Notes under the pieces: generated by a model | The model's input: only the letters and a program-made list of their open reading frames with translations | Database searches by the model: none | What the model was told of the DNA's origin: nothing | Shown: positions 1-10,019 of the stretch, in pieces | Layout of the letters: each line of letters begins with the position of its first letter | Numbering within the stretch: the first letter of the stretch is position 1 | Position numbers and translations under genes: made by a program | Assembly: GCF_034140825.1 (NCBI RefSeq) | Contig: NC_089035.1 | Coordinates: forward strand, 34,693,501-34,757,500 | Length of the DNA: 64,000 bases | Reading direction: 5' to 3' | From: Oryza sativa Japonica Group | Lineage: Eukaryota > Streptophyta > Magnoliopsida > Poales > Poaceae

Positions 1-371
1 ATTGCGTTCGTTTGCAACCGATTGGTTAATAGTTCGTAGTTTGGAAAGAGTTCGTTTGTACGTTTTTCGATCTACAAAATATTACTCGACGTGTTTTTTT
101 ATAAAAAAAATATAGAAAAGTTGCTTTCAAAAATTAAATTAACTATTTTAAAATTGTATGCTCGCCAAAGCTCAAAGAGATGTCGGGGTGTGGGTGTGGG
201 TGTCGCTGGGGCACGACTTTCCCAACATGGTTTCGAGCCATCGTCTCTCGTGTCATGCTCGTTCGACCTTGCAAGCCCTAACGAGGCTCGCGCGTCTTCC
301 TAGTTGGTTGAGGGGCTTGCATGGGACACATCGACACACTATGAATGTCCTTACATGATCTTTCTGTTTAG
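1..371. other. intergenic, nothing recognised
   Basis: No gene or transposon with clear ends was found. The first 170 bases are AT-rich and vaguely resemble the inner part of common rice MITEs, but no terminal repeats are visible. The short frames here have no recognisable protein content. Confidence 0.5.
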
Positions 372-374
372 TTA

Positions 375-728
375 GGGCAACGTCAATGTTAAAGGTTACG
401 TGAAACATAAGAGTGGGACCCACCACAGTAAGCAGCAGTTGTTTCCATGCCTACAATGCTTGTGTCGCAGAGAGAAAATAAGGTGGGGCCCACAGGGTCC
501 CATCGAGGGGAAAAAATATCACTACTCACTCCTTCCGTGAAACACTTGGCGCAATGAAAAGTCCCCATCTTCTATTCACTTCATATTTTATTAGCTTGTT
601 GCCGCACCGTAAGGTTAAGGCTTCTTTTTCTCTATGGTTCTTATGGTGTGCTTGCACAATGCTTAAGGTGTTGTACTGTATAACATTAATTGCTTAAGGC
701 TAACTTTTTACCAACATTGTGGATGCCC
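375..728. mobile_element. Tourist-like MITE
   Basis: Terminal inverted repeats GGGCAACGTCAATGTT (left) and AACATTGTGGATGCCC (right) are flanked by TTA at 372-374 and 729-731. This is the target duplication of PIF/Harbinger-derived Tourist MITEs. No coding capacity. A related element with the same ends lies at 32043-32323. Confidence 0.75.
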
Positions 729-798
729 TTAGGAGGCAAAAGACATGGACCTTCCAACAACGCACAACCACATTGAGTGCCATTGTAGCTAAAATAAA

Positions 799-1473
799 GA
801 GTAAATTGCACTTACGGTGCAACAACTTAGCAGGTGGGTGTAATTTAGTACAATAACTTAAAAAATGAACGTTCTAGTGCAACAACTTGGTAGGAATGTG
901 CAATTTAGTATAAGAACTTTATAAGTGATCGTATAAATGCAACAACTTGTAAGGTAGGTAGGATTTTGATACAATAAATTAAGAAGTTACGTGACAACTT
1001 AATTATTTAGAGCATTTTTATATAAATTCAAATTTTTAAGTACTTATTTTAACAATATACTAGCATGGAATTATATAAACATATTTATATTTTTATCCTA
1101 ATAACTAATAACTAAAAATCAATTAAACTGGATTAAGAAATTATTATATTTCGGTTGATAATTGAGAAGGTGAAGAAAACAAAAATTTTAAAGATAATTG
1201 GATGTAAATTGTATGTGCAACATAATTCTTAAAGATTAAATTCATATATAAGGTAATATCCGTATGATCAGTGTGTATTGGCATACTTACATCGTGAAAA
1301 ATCTCATCTAGCATATGCTTAGCTAAATTGATTCACTAAAATACTAAATTATTAAGTTTTTTACTAGAACGCACCCACTTGTCAAGTTGTTGCACTCGGA
1401 CGTTCAATTATAAAGTTCTTGCACTATATTGCACCCACCTATCAAGTTGTTATATCGTAGGTGTAATTTACTC
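799..1473. mobile_element. Mutator-like MITE with 9-bp target duplication
   Basis: A 675-bp non-coding element is bounded by TAAAATAAA at 790-798 and 1474-1482. Both ends start GAGTAAATT(G/A)CAC when read inwards, and inverted similarity continues for about 90 bp. The left arm holds repeated sub-blocks of the type GTGCAACAACTT. Long inverted repeats plus a perfect 9-bp duplication point to a Mutator-type origin; the named family is unknown to me. Confidence 0.75.
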
Positions 1474-1909
1474 TAAAATAAAAGAGGAAACACGAACTTG
1501 TGTGTGGTGTCAGTGTGTACTGTCTACCTTTAATATTGAAGTTGCGGCACAACAAAGTCATTGTAACGATCTGCTTGCGCTGAATCACTTCTCACCTTGA
1601 TAGGATGATCCACTCCTGAATCTTGAGCTGCAAGCCGATTCATCTTAAGTAAATTAGAAACATTTAGTTCCACTTGCCCTCTTGGAACCAATAATGTCAC
1701 CAATTTAAACTCTACCATTAAAATTAGACAAGCCTAAGAAACTTCCAGTTCTTCTGATCAAGGGAATGTTTGACTTTTGTTCTCTGACCTATGTGAAGTC
1801 GTAAGCACATTTATCTATCTATAATAACTCTATTAATTGAGCACCACGAGGGAACTAACCGAAAATATGTAGGAGTAGTTGATGACTAACCCTGCTGCAA
1901 CTAAGCTTA
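1474..1909. other. intergenic, nothing recognised
   Basis: Spacer between two MITEs. A short reverse-strand frame at 1530-1718 has no family resemblance. Confidence 0.4.
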
Positions 1910-2238
1910 GGGTGTGTTTAGATCCCAAAAATTTTTGGTCTAAAATGTGACATCAAATGTTTGGACACATGCATGGAGTATTAAATATGGACGAAAAAAA
2001 CCAATTGCACAGTTTACATGTAAATTGCTAGAAAAATCTTTTGAGTATAATTGCGCCATGATTTAACGATGTGATGCTACAGTAAACATTTGCTAATAAC
2101 GGATTAATTAGGCTTAATAAATTCATCTCGTAATTTACAGACGGAATCTGTAAATTGTTTTGTTATTAGTATACGTTTAATACTTCAAATGTGTCTCCGT
2201 ATATTTAAAAAAGTTTAGCCAAAGAACTAAACACGGCC
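1910..2238. mobile_element. Tourist-like MITE (GTGTTTAG family)
   Basis: TTA at 1907-1909 and 2239-2241 flank an element starting GGGTGTGTTTAG and ending CTAAACACGGCC. The interior (TTTGGACACATGCATG, TTAATTAGGC) is typical of a very common rice MITE. A relative inside the first UGT intron (56126-56450) carries the same internal blocks. Confidence 0.8.
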
Positions 2239-2683
2239 TTAAGCAAGTTGTGCCATGCAATAAAAATATGATTAGAAATAGTTTATCATAAAGTATAGCA
2301 TGGCTAAGTTTTTTTTAGCAACAGAGGTTATCGCAGAAACAAATTTACAGATTAGCCCGAGATATTACACAACCAAGGAGACTCTTAGTGTCAAATAATT
2401 AAGAAATTATAAAAGAAGTCTGGGCATGCTAGAACTCACCCCTTCCACTATGCTAGCAAGCACTTTCCTAGCATTGTTAGTTATAAATTTGGAAGTATAC
2501 ATGACATGTGATAAGTGCAGTGCGATACAATGGCGGCAACAAAATAAACATATATCTAACCATGACATAACTAAAGTGTGACTTAGCAAAATAAGACAAC
2601 CAAACAAAAGCCGTAAAATACCAAAATACCCAAGAACCCAACACAATTGATATGTTGCTGAGCCGGACGACTACAATCTCCAG

Positions 2684-2690
2684 CTATAAA
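2684..2690 (+). promoter_or_regulatory. candidate TATA box of first CYP94 gene
   Basis: CTATAAA lies about 120 bases before the chosen ATG at 2809, similar to the TATA-to-ATG spacing of the sister genes at 7875 (about 140) and 28424 (about 130). Confidence 0.5.
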
Positions 2691-2808
2691 GCAGCCAAGC
2701 AATCCATGTCTTCTTATCCCAGAAACATTGATACTGATACAGATCACTTGTCTGCCAGTCACAAGCCTCATGCCAAAAGCTCCTCTCACACACTCACTCT
2801 CTCGCGCC

Positions 2809-4347
2809 ATGAAATTCTCCTCGACCTCAACCCCTTTATTCATCCTCCTCCTCCCTTTCCTGCCTCTCCTATACTTTCTCTACCTGTACCAGGATACCAA
2901 GAAGCAGCCTGCAGGTTCCAATGGACTCAAGTCCTACCCTGTAGTCGGCACGCTGCCGCACTTCGCCAAGAACAGGCACAGGTTTCTCGAGTGGTCGACC
3001 GACGTAATGAAGCGCAGCCCCACGCACACCATGACGTTCAAGGCGCTTGGCCTCACAGGCGGCGTCATCACAGCCAACGTGGCCAACGTCGAGCACATAC
3101 TAAAGACTAACTTTAGTAACTACCCGAAAGGCGAGCTCTCCGTGTCCTTGCTCGAGGACTTGCTTGGCCACGGCATCTTCAACTCCGACGGCGAGCAGTG
3201 GCTGTGGCAGCGGAAGGCCGCAAGCTACGAGTTCAACCAGCGCTCGCTGAGGAGCTTCGTGGTGGACACCGTCCGGTTCGAGGTCGTCGAGAGGCTGCTG
3301 CCGCTGCTGGAGTGGGCGCGGCGCGACGGCCGGACGCTGGACGTGCAGGATGTGCTCGAGCGCTTCGCGTTCGACAACATCTGCCATGTGGTGTTCCACG
3401 AGGACCCGGCGTGCCTCGCCGAGGACAGCATGGTCTCGTCCCAGAGCGCGGAGTTCATACGCGCGTGCAGCGACGCCCAGAACGCCATCATTGCCCGGTT
3501 CATGTCGCCGGTGAAGTCGCTATGGCGCGTCAAGAGGCTGTTCAACTTGGACCCGGAGAGGCGGATGCGAGATGCGCTCACCACGATTCACGGTTACGCC
3601 GACCGGATCGTACGGGAGCGCAGGGCGAGAGGGGAGGCCGGGCTGGCGCGCAGCGATGACTTCCTGTCGCGCTTCGCCGCGGGCGGTGAGCACAGCGACG
3701 AGAGCCTCCGCGACGTGGTGACCAACTTCCTCATCGCCGGGCGCGACTCGACGTCGTCGGCGCTGACCTGGTTCTTCTGGCTGGTGTCCAGCCGGCCCGA
3801 CGTGGAGGACAAGATCGTGCACGAGATCCGCGCGGTGCGGAGCGCGTCGAGCAGCGGCGGCACAAGCAGCGCGACATTCAGCTTCGACGAGCTGCGCGAC
3901 ATGCACTACCTCCACGCGGCCATCACCGAGTCCATGCGGCTGTACCCACCCGTGCACCTGGACACGCACAGCTGCAAGGAGGACGACTTCCTGCCGGACG
4001 GCACGTTCGTGGGGAAAGGGTGGCTGGTGACCTATTGCGCGTACGCCATGGGACGTGTGGAGGACATCTGGGGCGCGGACTGCGAGGAGTTCAGGCCGGA
4101 GCGGTGGCTGGACGAGGCGGGCGCGTTCCGGCCGGACAGCCCGTTCAAGTACCCCATCTTCCACGCCGGACCAAGGATGTGTCTCGGCAAGGAGATGGCA
4201 TACATACAGATGAAGTCCATCGTGGCGTGCGTGCTCGAGCAGTTCAGCCTCCGGTACGCCGGTGGCGACGGACACCCAGGGTTCGTGCTCTGGTCGACTC
4301 TGCGAATGGAAGGAGGCCTGCCGATGCAAGTGACCACCAGGGAGTAA
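2809..4347 (+). CDS. CYP94-family cytochrome P450 (copy 1, CYP94D-type)
   Basis: Predicted single-exon protein of 512 aa. Members of CYP94 are ER-anchored monooxygenases that hydroxylate the omega end of fatty acids or, in some subfamilies, jasmonoyl-isoleucine; the substrate of this copy cannot be read from sequence. Visible parts: an N-terminal hydrophobic anchor (about residues 9-26) followed by a basic stretch and PVVGTLPHF; the I-helix oxygen-binding motif AGRDST (310-315); the K-helix ESMR (374-377); FRPERW (428-433); and the heme loop FHAGPRMCLG (451-460) with ligand Cys458. The open frame extends upstream to 2728, but the ATG at 2809 aligns with the start of the sisters and directly precedes the anchor, so it is preferred. 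All catalytic signatures are intact. Unlike copies 2-4 it begins MKFS rather than MELS, and its 5' leader differs. Confidence 0.92.
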   Translation: MKFSSTSTPLFILLLPFLPLLYFLYLYQDTKKQPAGSNGLKSYPVVGTLPHFAKNRHRFLEWSTDVMKRSPTHTMTFKALGLTGGVITANVANVEHILKTNFSNYPKGELSVSLLEDLLGHGIFNSDGEQWLWQRKAASYEFNQRSLRSFVVDTVRFEVVERLLPLLEWARRDGRTLDVQDVLERFAFDNICHVVFHEDPACLAEDSMVSSQSAEFIRACSDAQNAIIARFMSPVKSLWRVKRLFNLDPERRMRDALTTIHGYADRIVRERRARGEAGLARSDDFLSRFAAGGEHSDESLRDVVTNFLIAGRDSTSSALTWFFWLVSSRPDVEDKIVHEIRAVRSASSSGGTSSATFSFDELRDMHYLHAAITESMRLYPPVHLDTHSCKEDDFLPDGTFVGKGWLVTYCAYAMGRVEDIWGADCEEFRPERWLDEAGAFRPDSPFKYPIFHAGPRMCLGKEMAYIQMKSIVACVLEQFSLRYAGGDGHPGFVLWSTLRMEGGLPMQVTTRE

Positions 4348-5769
4348 TCATCGTCCACTTCATTGCTAGAGTTGCTCTTGCTTTGATCCCAGAAATAAAG
4401 CATGAATGGTTTTCTTGTTTTCCCTATAGATGGCCAAATGAGTCGCTCGACACGGCCTGGCCTAGCACAACCAAAGCATGGTCTGAGATCAGTCAGTCAG
4501 GCCGTGCTCGCCCACTGGTTGCACCTACGACCCAATATGACACAGGCTGTGCCATGCTGGTCTGAAGGCACAACCAGTCTAACGTGCTCGTCCTTGCAAT
4601 AAGTCTATTTTGCCTCCCTCATTTCTTTGGGTCGTGTCTTGTATATCTAGAATACATCTATTTTGCATCTCTCATCTCTTTGGGCCGCCCATTGACGAGC
4701 TACGGCCTATGGGAGCGGGGGATCATTGGGCCGTGCCGTGCTAGATCGGCACGTCGTGGCGAGGAAGAGGCTCAGGCACGACAATTCATGTGAGCTCCAA
4801 CAGGTACAGACATTCGCCATTCGGGGGAATATAGTTGGCCAAAAGATCCGCAGCTCGACAACCCGACCCACAACATGGAGAGGCGTAGCCCACAACGGAA
4901 CCATAATGGCATGGTTTTATATTTTGGAAAGGAAAAACAATCGAGGAAGAGAGGCGATTGATCTGAAATTGTGGAGATTTTGAAATATTCTACCCAAGTT
5001 AATTTAAAATTTAGATAAAATTTGTATAAAATTTACTAAATTCATAAAATTAAAATTTTCGGATGAAATAATTTCATACCCGGGACCGAAGTTTCTAAAA
5101 CCAAAATATCGAACCCTGCTTAATTAACGTGGTGTTCATGTTCTGTGGTCAGTATGGGCACTAAAGTACTTCAAATCTGTACTGTCACTAATATAAGTCG
5201 GAGGAATTTTATAAAAAATAAAATCAATTCACATGTAATTATGTAAACACTTCAAAGAATATAATTATATGAGATTATTATTACGAGATTTCATTTGAAT
5301 ATAGAAATGTAAGATTTTGTTGTGAGATCTTAATAAAAGGAATATAACATTATAACCATATCGTATATTTGATAAAAAAAAACAGTTGAAAAGATAAGAA
5401 AATCTTTATTTGAAGATTTTCCTTGTTATTAAATACCGATAAGAAGCATTACTTGTCATTGATCAAATCATTTGACGGAGAGACCGAGGAATGGGCGCAT
5501 GATCGTGGGAAGCGTTTCCCCAAGATCTAATCGTGGTAAGCTTCCTAAAGACTACTACTTGCATTAATTTAAATATAATTGTGCGTGCAACTCGTGTGAT
5601 TTTGAAAATTCACAAGTTCATATTAGGATTTGTTGAGAAGGAGAAATTAGTGGAATTAAATGGTGAAATATTATGTTCGTTGAGAAGAGAAAGTTGGTAT
5701 AGAAATAAAATGATGGACAATTCTGATTTGTTAAAAAAGAGATATAGATAGAGAAATAGCTACATTTTA
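4348..5769. other. intergenic with GGCC(G)TGC-rich block
   Basis: 3' flank of copy 1, with an AATAAA-like signal near 4395. From about 4440 to 4770 the GC-rich words GGCCTGGCC, GGCCGTGC and CGGCACG recur, as in the block at 39780-39965; this looks like transposon subterminal sequence, but no ends could be fixed. From 4980 to 5760 the DNA is AT-rich with nothing recognisable. Confidence 0.35.
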
Positions 5770-5843
5770 CTTTCTCCATTGCAAAATATAGCTATACTTT
5801 CTAGTTTGAACTAAAAAGTAGATGCATTTTGGGATGGAGGAAG
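5770..5843. mobile_element. short Stowaway-like MITE
   Basis: A 74-bp inverted repeat is flanked by TA (5768-5769, 5844-5845). The ends read CTTTCTCCATTGCAAAAT and ATTTTGGGATGGAGGAAG, a diverged form of the Stowaway end CTCCCTCCGTCCC. Confidence 0.6.
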
Positions 5844-6092
5844 TAAAAAAAATTGAAAGCTAGAAATAACTATATTTGTGATAGAGTGATACCATAGTAG
5901 TTGTCCGCATTACATAGTACTATTTTATTTTTTTTATATATGACTCCGTTGATTTTTACATGTCATTTGTTCATCTTTCTTATTTAAAATTTATATAAAT
6001 ATTATTTTTATATGATTTATCTTTAAAAAATCTCTAGGTTTGATTTAGGGGGCTGCAATATAACGGAATCCTATTTTCGAACGGGATGATCC

Positions 6093-6822
6093 TGTCGACG
6101 TTTGATGTCGTCATTCTGGTATTTGCATAGTATGGGGATCGTCGGTGCTAGGATATACGCGAGACTGAGGTAAAAGAGACGAAGACGGGGATTTTTATAC
6201 AGGTTCAGGCTCCTGAGTGGTCAGGTAATGGCCCTACATCCTGTTGGCCGGAGCCGGAGTTGCTTTTATTCACCATAATCACACCAGTACAATATGTGGG
6301 GTAGCCTATCTAACCGTTGTCGACATGGCGGTCTGAAGGTCTGACTCGTAGTCGACAACAGGGTAGCCTTCCTCCTCGAGCTCGCGCCCGACGAAATCAG
6401 AGACAGTGCTAGATCCCTACGGCCGGCCTCTGAAGGTACCGGATAGGGTCGATCCAGGCGTATCTTTGATGTCGATATCTGGCGGCTTGTCTTGGCGTAT
6501 GTAGGTTTGTATGTTGTCCCGTGTATTTGTGATGGGTGTGTTGATTGTGGTGGTCCGTGTGTCCGTGTTGATCGTGTTGATCGTCCTGGGGGGCCTTGTA
6601 TTTATACCCATAGGTGTCGCCTTGTCCAAGTAGAACTAGGGAAACCAATGTGGATACAATCCGAGCAGTCCTTGTTGATTCCATGTAGAACTCTGGTTGT
6701 CCTTCCTTATATGGAACTCCCTCCATATCTGAAGTCAGTTTCCGTATAAGACATGGTATGTGGTGGGTCCTGCCGAGATGCAGTCAACTACTATTAGGTA
6801 TGTGGTATCCATAACCCTGACA
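6093..6822 (-). mobile_element. solo LTR, probably Ty3/gypsy type
   Basis: A 730-bp stretch bounded by TG...CA ends (TGTCGACG at the left, CCCTGACA at the right) lies between identical 5-bp duplications GATCC at 6088-6092 and 6823-6827. On the minus strand it contains a TATA-like GGTATAAATACAAGGCCCCC, as expected of a U3/R junction. No internal retroelement genes are present, so this is a solo LTR left by LTR-LTR recombination. The family assignment is an inference from its general look. Confidence 0.7.
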
Positions 6823-7260
6823 GATCCCGAGTAGGTATCAGGTGTGATACCTATTAGGTATCAGACGATTCTACACAACAGGATGATCCCGAGTAGGTAT
6901 CAGGTGTGATACCTATCAGGTATCAGACAATTCTACACTCGTTTTATGTGATACTTGCAAGTATCATGTGATACTTATCAGGTATCATGCGATTTCTACC
7001 ACGTATCGCGTGATACTCGCGAGGTATCATGTGAAACCTGTCAGGTATCAGACGATTTCAACCATGTATCGCGTGATACTCACGAGGTATCATGTGATAC
7101 CTGTCATGTATCATACAATTTCTACCACGTGTCGCGTGATACTCGCGAGGTATCATGTGATACTTGTCAGATATCAGACGATTTCTACCATGTATCGCGT
7201 GATACTTGCGAGGTATTGGATGATACCTACCAGGTATCAGGTGATTCCTACTAGATATAG
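6823..7260. repeat. palindromic minisatellite, 63-bp period
   Basis: Units anchored on GATTTCTACCA(C/T)GTATCGCG recur at 6991, 7054, 7117, 7180 and 7243, exactly 63 bases apart, and a looser 62-bp unit occupies 6829-6950. Each unit contains the near-palindrome GGTATCATGTGATACC. Because 63 is a multiple of three, frames stay open through the array on both strands; these are not taken as genes. Confidence 0.85.
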
Positions 7261-7309
7261 CTGGGCATTCCGTTGGGGGAGGAGCACCCCGACATGCGCG
7301 ATTGGTCCC

Positions 7310-7512
7310 CTGCAGCTGTCCCTTGTAGACGAGGACAGCGACGGCGGCGGTAGCGGGGGACGGGCACGGCAGCGGCGGGGGACAGCAACGGCGACCGTAG
7401 GGGATGGGCGGCATCGACGGGGGACAGGCGCGGCGGCGGCGGGGGATGGGCACGACGGCGGTGGAGGCGACGGGGGACGGGCGTGGCAGCGGCGGGGGAC
7501 GGCGACGGCGGC
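7310..7512. repeat. GC-rich tandem repeat
   Basis: Irregular repeats of GGCGGCGGGGGACGGGC and similar words. Open frames on both strands are a composition effect. Together with the 63-bp array this may be the interior of one transposon: AACGGAAT near 6062 and ATTCCCGTT near 7600-7608 look like diverged inverted ends. Confidence 0.55.
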
Positions 7513-7704
7513 GAGTGAGCAGGCCTGGTGCGTGTATGGATAAGAATCGCGTTGTGGAGGAGGAGCTATCCCGTTGGGAGACGGTATCCTGTCCCCTAGC
7601 ATTCCCGTTAATTTATACTTTAGCATATTTACACTATTGTTTTATAAATAAATAATCAAATGTTATTCTAAAAGTTAACAACATTATCTATTTTTTTTAA
7701 AAAA

Positions 7705-7740
7705 AACGGAGGTATTAGTAGTTAGCACCTCCGTTATAAA
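7705..7740 (+). promoter_or_regulatory. palindrome abutting candidate TATA box of copy 2
   Basis: AACGGAGGT (7705-7713) and ACCTCCGTT (7727-7735) form a 9-bp inverted repeat. Its right arm overlaps TTATAAA (7734-7740), which lies about 140 bases before the ATG of copy 2. The palindrome resembles two Stowaway ends with a deleted interior. Confidence 0.5.
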
Positions 7741-7874
7741 TAACGACACATCATGCATCACTTGCAATCTCCAGCCACAAAAAAAAAAAAAAATCGACCT
7801 CTTCTCGCAAGCACTTGCGCCAATCACAGCTCACAAGTCGCAAGACAAAAGCCCCAAATCATCTCACTGTTGCC

Positions 7875-9410
7875 ATGGAACTCTCCCCAATCTCAGCTTC
7901 TCTCTTGCTCATCCTGATCCTGCTCGCTTTTCTACCCCTCCTCTACTTCCTCTACATGCACCAGGATCCCAAGAAGAAGCCTCGCATTCATGGACTCAAG
8001 TCCTACCCTGTGGTCGGCACGCTGCCGCACATCATCAAGAACAAGCACCGGTTCCTTAAGTGGTCGACCAGCATCATGAAGTGCAGCCCCACGAACACCA
8101 TGTCGTACAAGGCGCTCGGCCTCACCGGTGGCGTCATCACCGCCAACCCGGCCAACGTCGAGCACATTCTCAAGACTAACTTTGACAACTACCCCAAGGG
8201 CAAGCTCACCGTGTCCATGCTCGAGGACTTTCTTGGCCACGGCATCTTCAATTCCGACGGCGAGCAGTGGCTATGGCAGCGGAAGGCCGCCAGCTACGAG
8301 TTCAACAAGCGCTCGCTGAGGAACTTCGTGGTCGACACCGTCCGGTTCGAGATCGTCAAGAGGCTGCTTCCGTTGCTGGAGCAGGCGGGGCTCGATGGAC
8401 GGACTCTGGACTTGCAAGATGTGCTCGAGCGATTCGCGTTCGACAACATCTGCCTCGTGGCCTTCGGTGAGGACCCGGCGTGCCTCACCAAGGAGAGGAT
8501 GGCCGCGCCCCAGAGCGCGGAGTTCATGCGCGCGTTCAACGACGCGCAGAACGCCATCTTGGCCCGGTTCAACTCGCCGGCCAAATCGCTGTGGCGCGTC
8601 AAGAAGCTCTTCAACATGGAGCCCGAGAGGCGGATGCGAGAGGCGCTCGCCACGATCCACGGCTTCGCTGAGCGGATCGTCCGGGAGCGCAGGGAGAGAG
8701 GGGAGGCCGGGCTGGCTCGCGGTGACGACTTCCTGTCGCGGTTCGCTGCGAGCGGCGAGCACAGCGACGAGAGTCTCCGCGACGTGGTCACCAACTTCGT
8801 CCTCGCCGGCCGCGACACGACGTCGTCGGCGCTGACCTGGTTCTTCTGGATTGTCTCCGGCCGGCCGGACGTCGAGGACAGGGTCGTGCGCGAGATCCGC
8901 GCGGTGCGCGCGTCGAGCGGGAGCACGGACGCGACGTTCAGCTTCGACGAGCTGCGCGAGAAGCACTACCTCCATGCCGCCATCACCGAGTCCATGAGGC
9001 TATACCCACCCGTGGCCATCGACACGCACAGCTGCAAGGAGGACGACTTCCTGCCGGACGGCACGTTCGTGGGGAAAGGGTGGCTAGTGATGTACAGCGC
9101 GTATGCCATGGGGCGTATGGAGGGCATCTGGGGCGCGGACTGCGAGGAGTACAGGCCGGAACGGTGGCTGGACGAGGCGGGCGCGTTCCGGCCGGAGAGC
9201 ACGTTCAAGTACCCGGTGTTCAACGCCGGGCCTCGGATCTGCATCGGCAAGGAGATGGCCTACATACAAATGAAGTCAATCGTCGCTTGTGTGCTCGAGA
9301 AGTTCAGTCTCCGGTACGCCAGCGACGCCAACGAGCGCCCTCGGTCCGTGCTCTCGCTGACGCTGCGTATGAAGTGGGGCTTGCCGATGAAAGTGACCAT
9401 CAGGAAGTAA
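7875..9410 (+). CDS. CYP94-family cytochrome P450 (copy 2, CYP94D-type)
   Basis: Intact single-exon frame, 511 aa, starting in a good context (GCCATGG). The protein begins MELSPISA with a hydrophobic anchor at about residues 8-27, then HQDPKKKPR. Catalytic signatures: AGRDTT (311-316), ESMR (372-375), FNAGPRICIG (449-458) with heme ligand Cys456. The heme loop has Asn and Ile where the other copies have His and Met/Leu, a mild change near the heme that could affect redox behaviour or substrate. The 5' leader (about 7795-7874) is shared with copies 3 and 4, and the 3' flank (about 9455-9650) is shared with copy 4, so this gene and copy 4 look like duplicates that included flanking DNA. The upstream in-frame ATG at 7815 lies within the shared leader and is not conserved. 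Confidence 0.93.
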   Translation: MELSPISASLLLILILLAFLPLLYFLYMHQDPKKKPRIHGLKSYPVVGTLPHIIKNKHRFLKWSTSIMKCSPTNTMSYKALGLTGGVITANPANVEHILKTNFDNYPKGKLTVSMLEDFLGHGIFNSDGEQWLWQRKAASYEFNKRSLRNFVVDTVRFEIVKRLLPLLEQAGLDGRTLDLQDVLERFAFDNICLVAFGEDPACLTKERMAAPQSAEFMRAFNDAQNAILARFNSPAKSLWRVKKLFNMEPERRMREALATIHGFAERIVRERRERGEAGLARGDDFLSRFAASGEHSDESLRDVVTNFVLAGRDTTSSALTWFFWIVSGRPDVEDRVVREIRAVRASSGSTDATFSFDELREKHYLHAAITESMRLYPPVAIDTHSCKEDDFLPDGTFVGKGWLVMYSAYAMGRMEGIWGADCEEYRPERWLDEAGAFRPESTFKYPVFNAGPRICIGKEMAYIQMKSIVACVLEKFSLRYASDANERPRSVLSLTLRMKWGLPMKVTIRK

Positions 9411-10019
9411 CCAACAAGAGTGCTCTCGCGCCTCGGTGGCCTCGCCTTCCCGGACACTCGATCAATGCGGGCAAGAATTTGGGACGTGTGTCCATCTCGG
9501 TAGGCCGAATCGGTGAGCGGGCTTATGAAAGAATCCTTTTAAGTCCCTTATGTTTGTTGCTAACTTGTTTTGGCGTTGATAGATTCTGGCACTGCTAATC
9601 TTGGATTGTAGCCCAAGATGAGATGCCTCCCATACATCACAGCTCTCACATGGTACTATTGGGAAAAAGTTTACTTCAGATCCCTCATCTCATTGTCGAG
9701 TTTCAGAATCGTCTCTAAACCAGAATATCAGATATAACGCATCACTATTTTTGCAAAATCGGGTCCCAAAGTAGTGTTGAGGACGGTTTTGGATAAAACA
9801 AAAATTAAAATAAATAAATAAAAACCACGAAAATGTAAGTGAAACATTATATTCCTCCTTGTATATCTTCCCATCCTCCGGTTTCTCTCCCTACCGCCCC
9901 ATCCTCACCGGCCGGTCACCGCCGCTGCGGCCTTCCTGCAGCTGCTACCACTGAAGATCATCGATAATGCGGCAGATGTCGAGGTCAAGCTCCCATTCAC
10001 AGGCCTTGATGTCGAGGTC
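9411..10019. other. 3' flank of copy 2
   Basis: The segments GGGCAAGAATTTGGGACGTG (from 9459) and GATGCCTCCCATACATCACA (from about 9621) have counterparts downstream of copy 4 at about 30400 and 32018. The rest, to 10019, holds nothing recognised beyond a small repeat of GATGTCGAGGTCAAG. Confidence 0.5.

Noticed and set aside
3520-4329. Long minus-strand frame (269 codons) opposite P450 copy 1, and similar ones opposite the other copies
   Set aside because: High third-position GC removes stops on the opposite strand; the translations are Arg/His/Pro-rich without domains, and the plus strand encodes the P450.
6955-7254. Repeat protein encoded by the 63-bp array
   Set aside because: Not listed as a gene because every frame stays open for arithmetic reasons and there is no promoter or non-repeat flank; kept only as a low-interest observation.
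6790-7260. CRISPR-like array
   Set aside because: Regular spacing, but the units are contiguous with no unique spacers, and the context is a plant nuclear genome.
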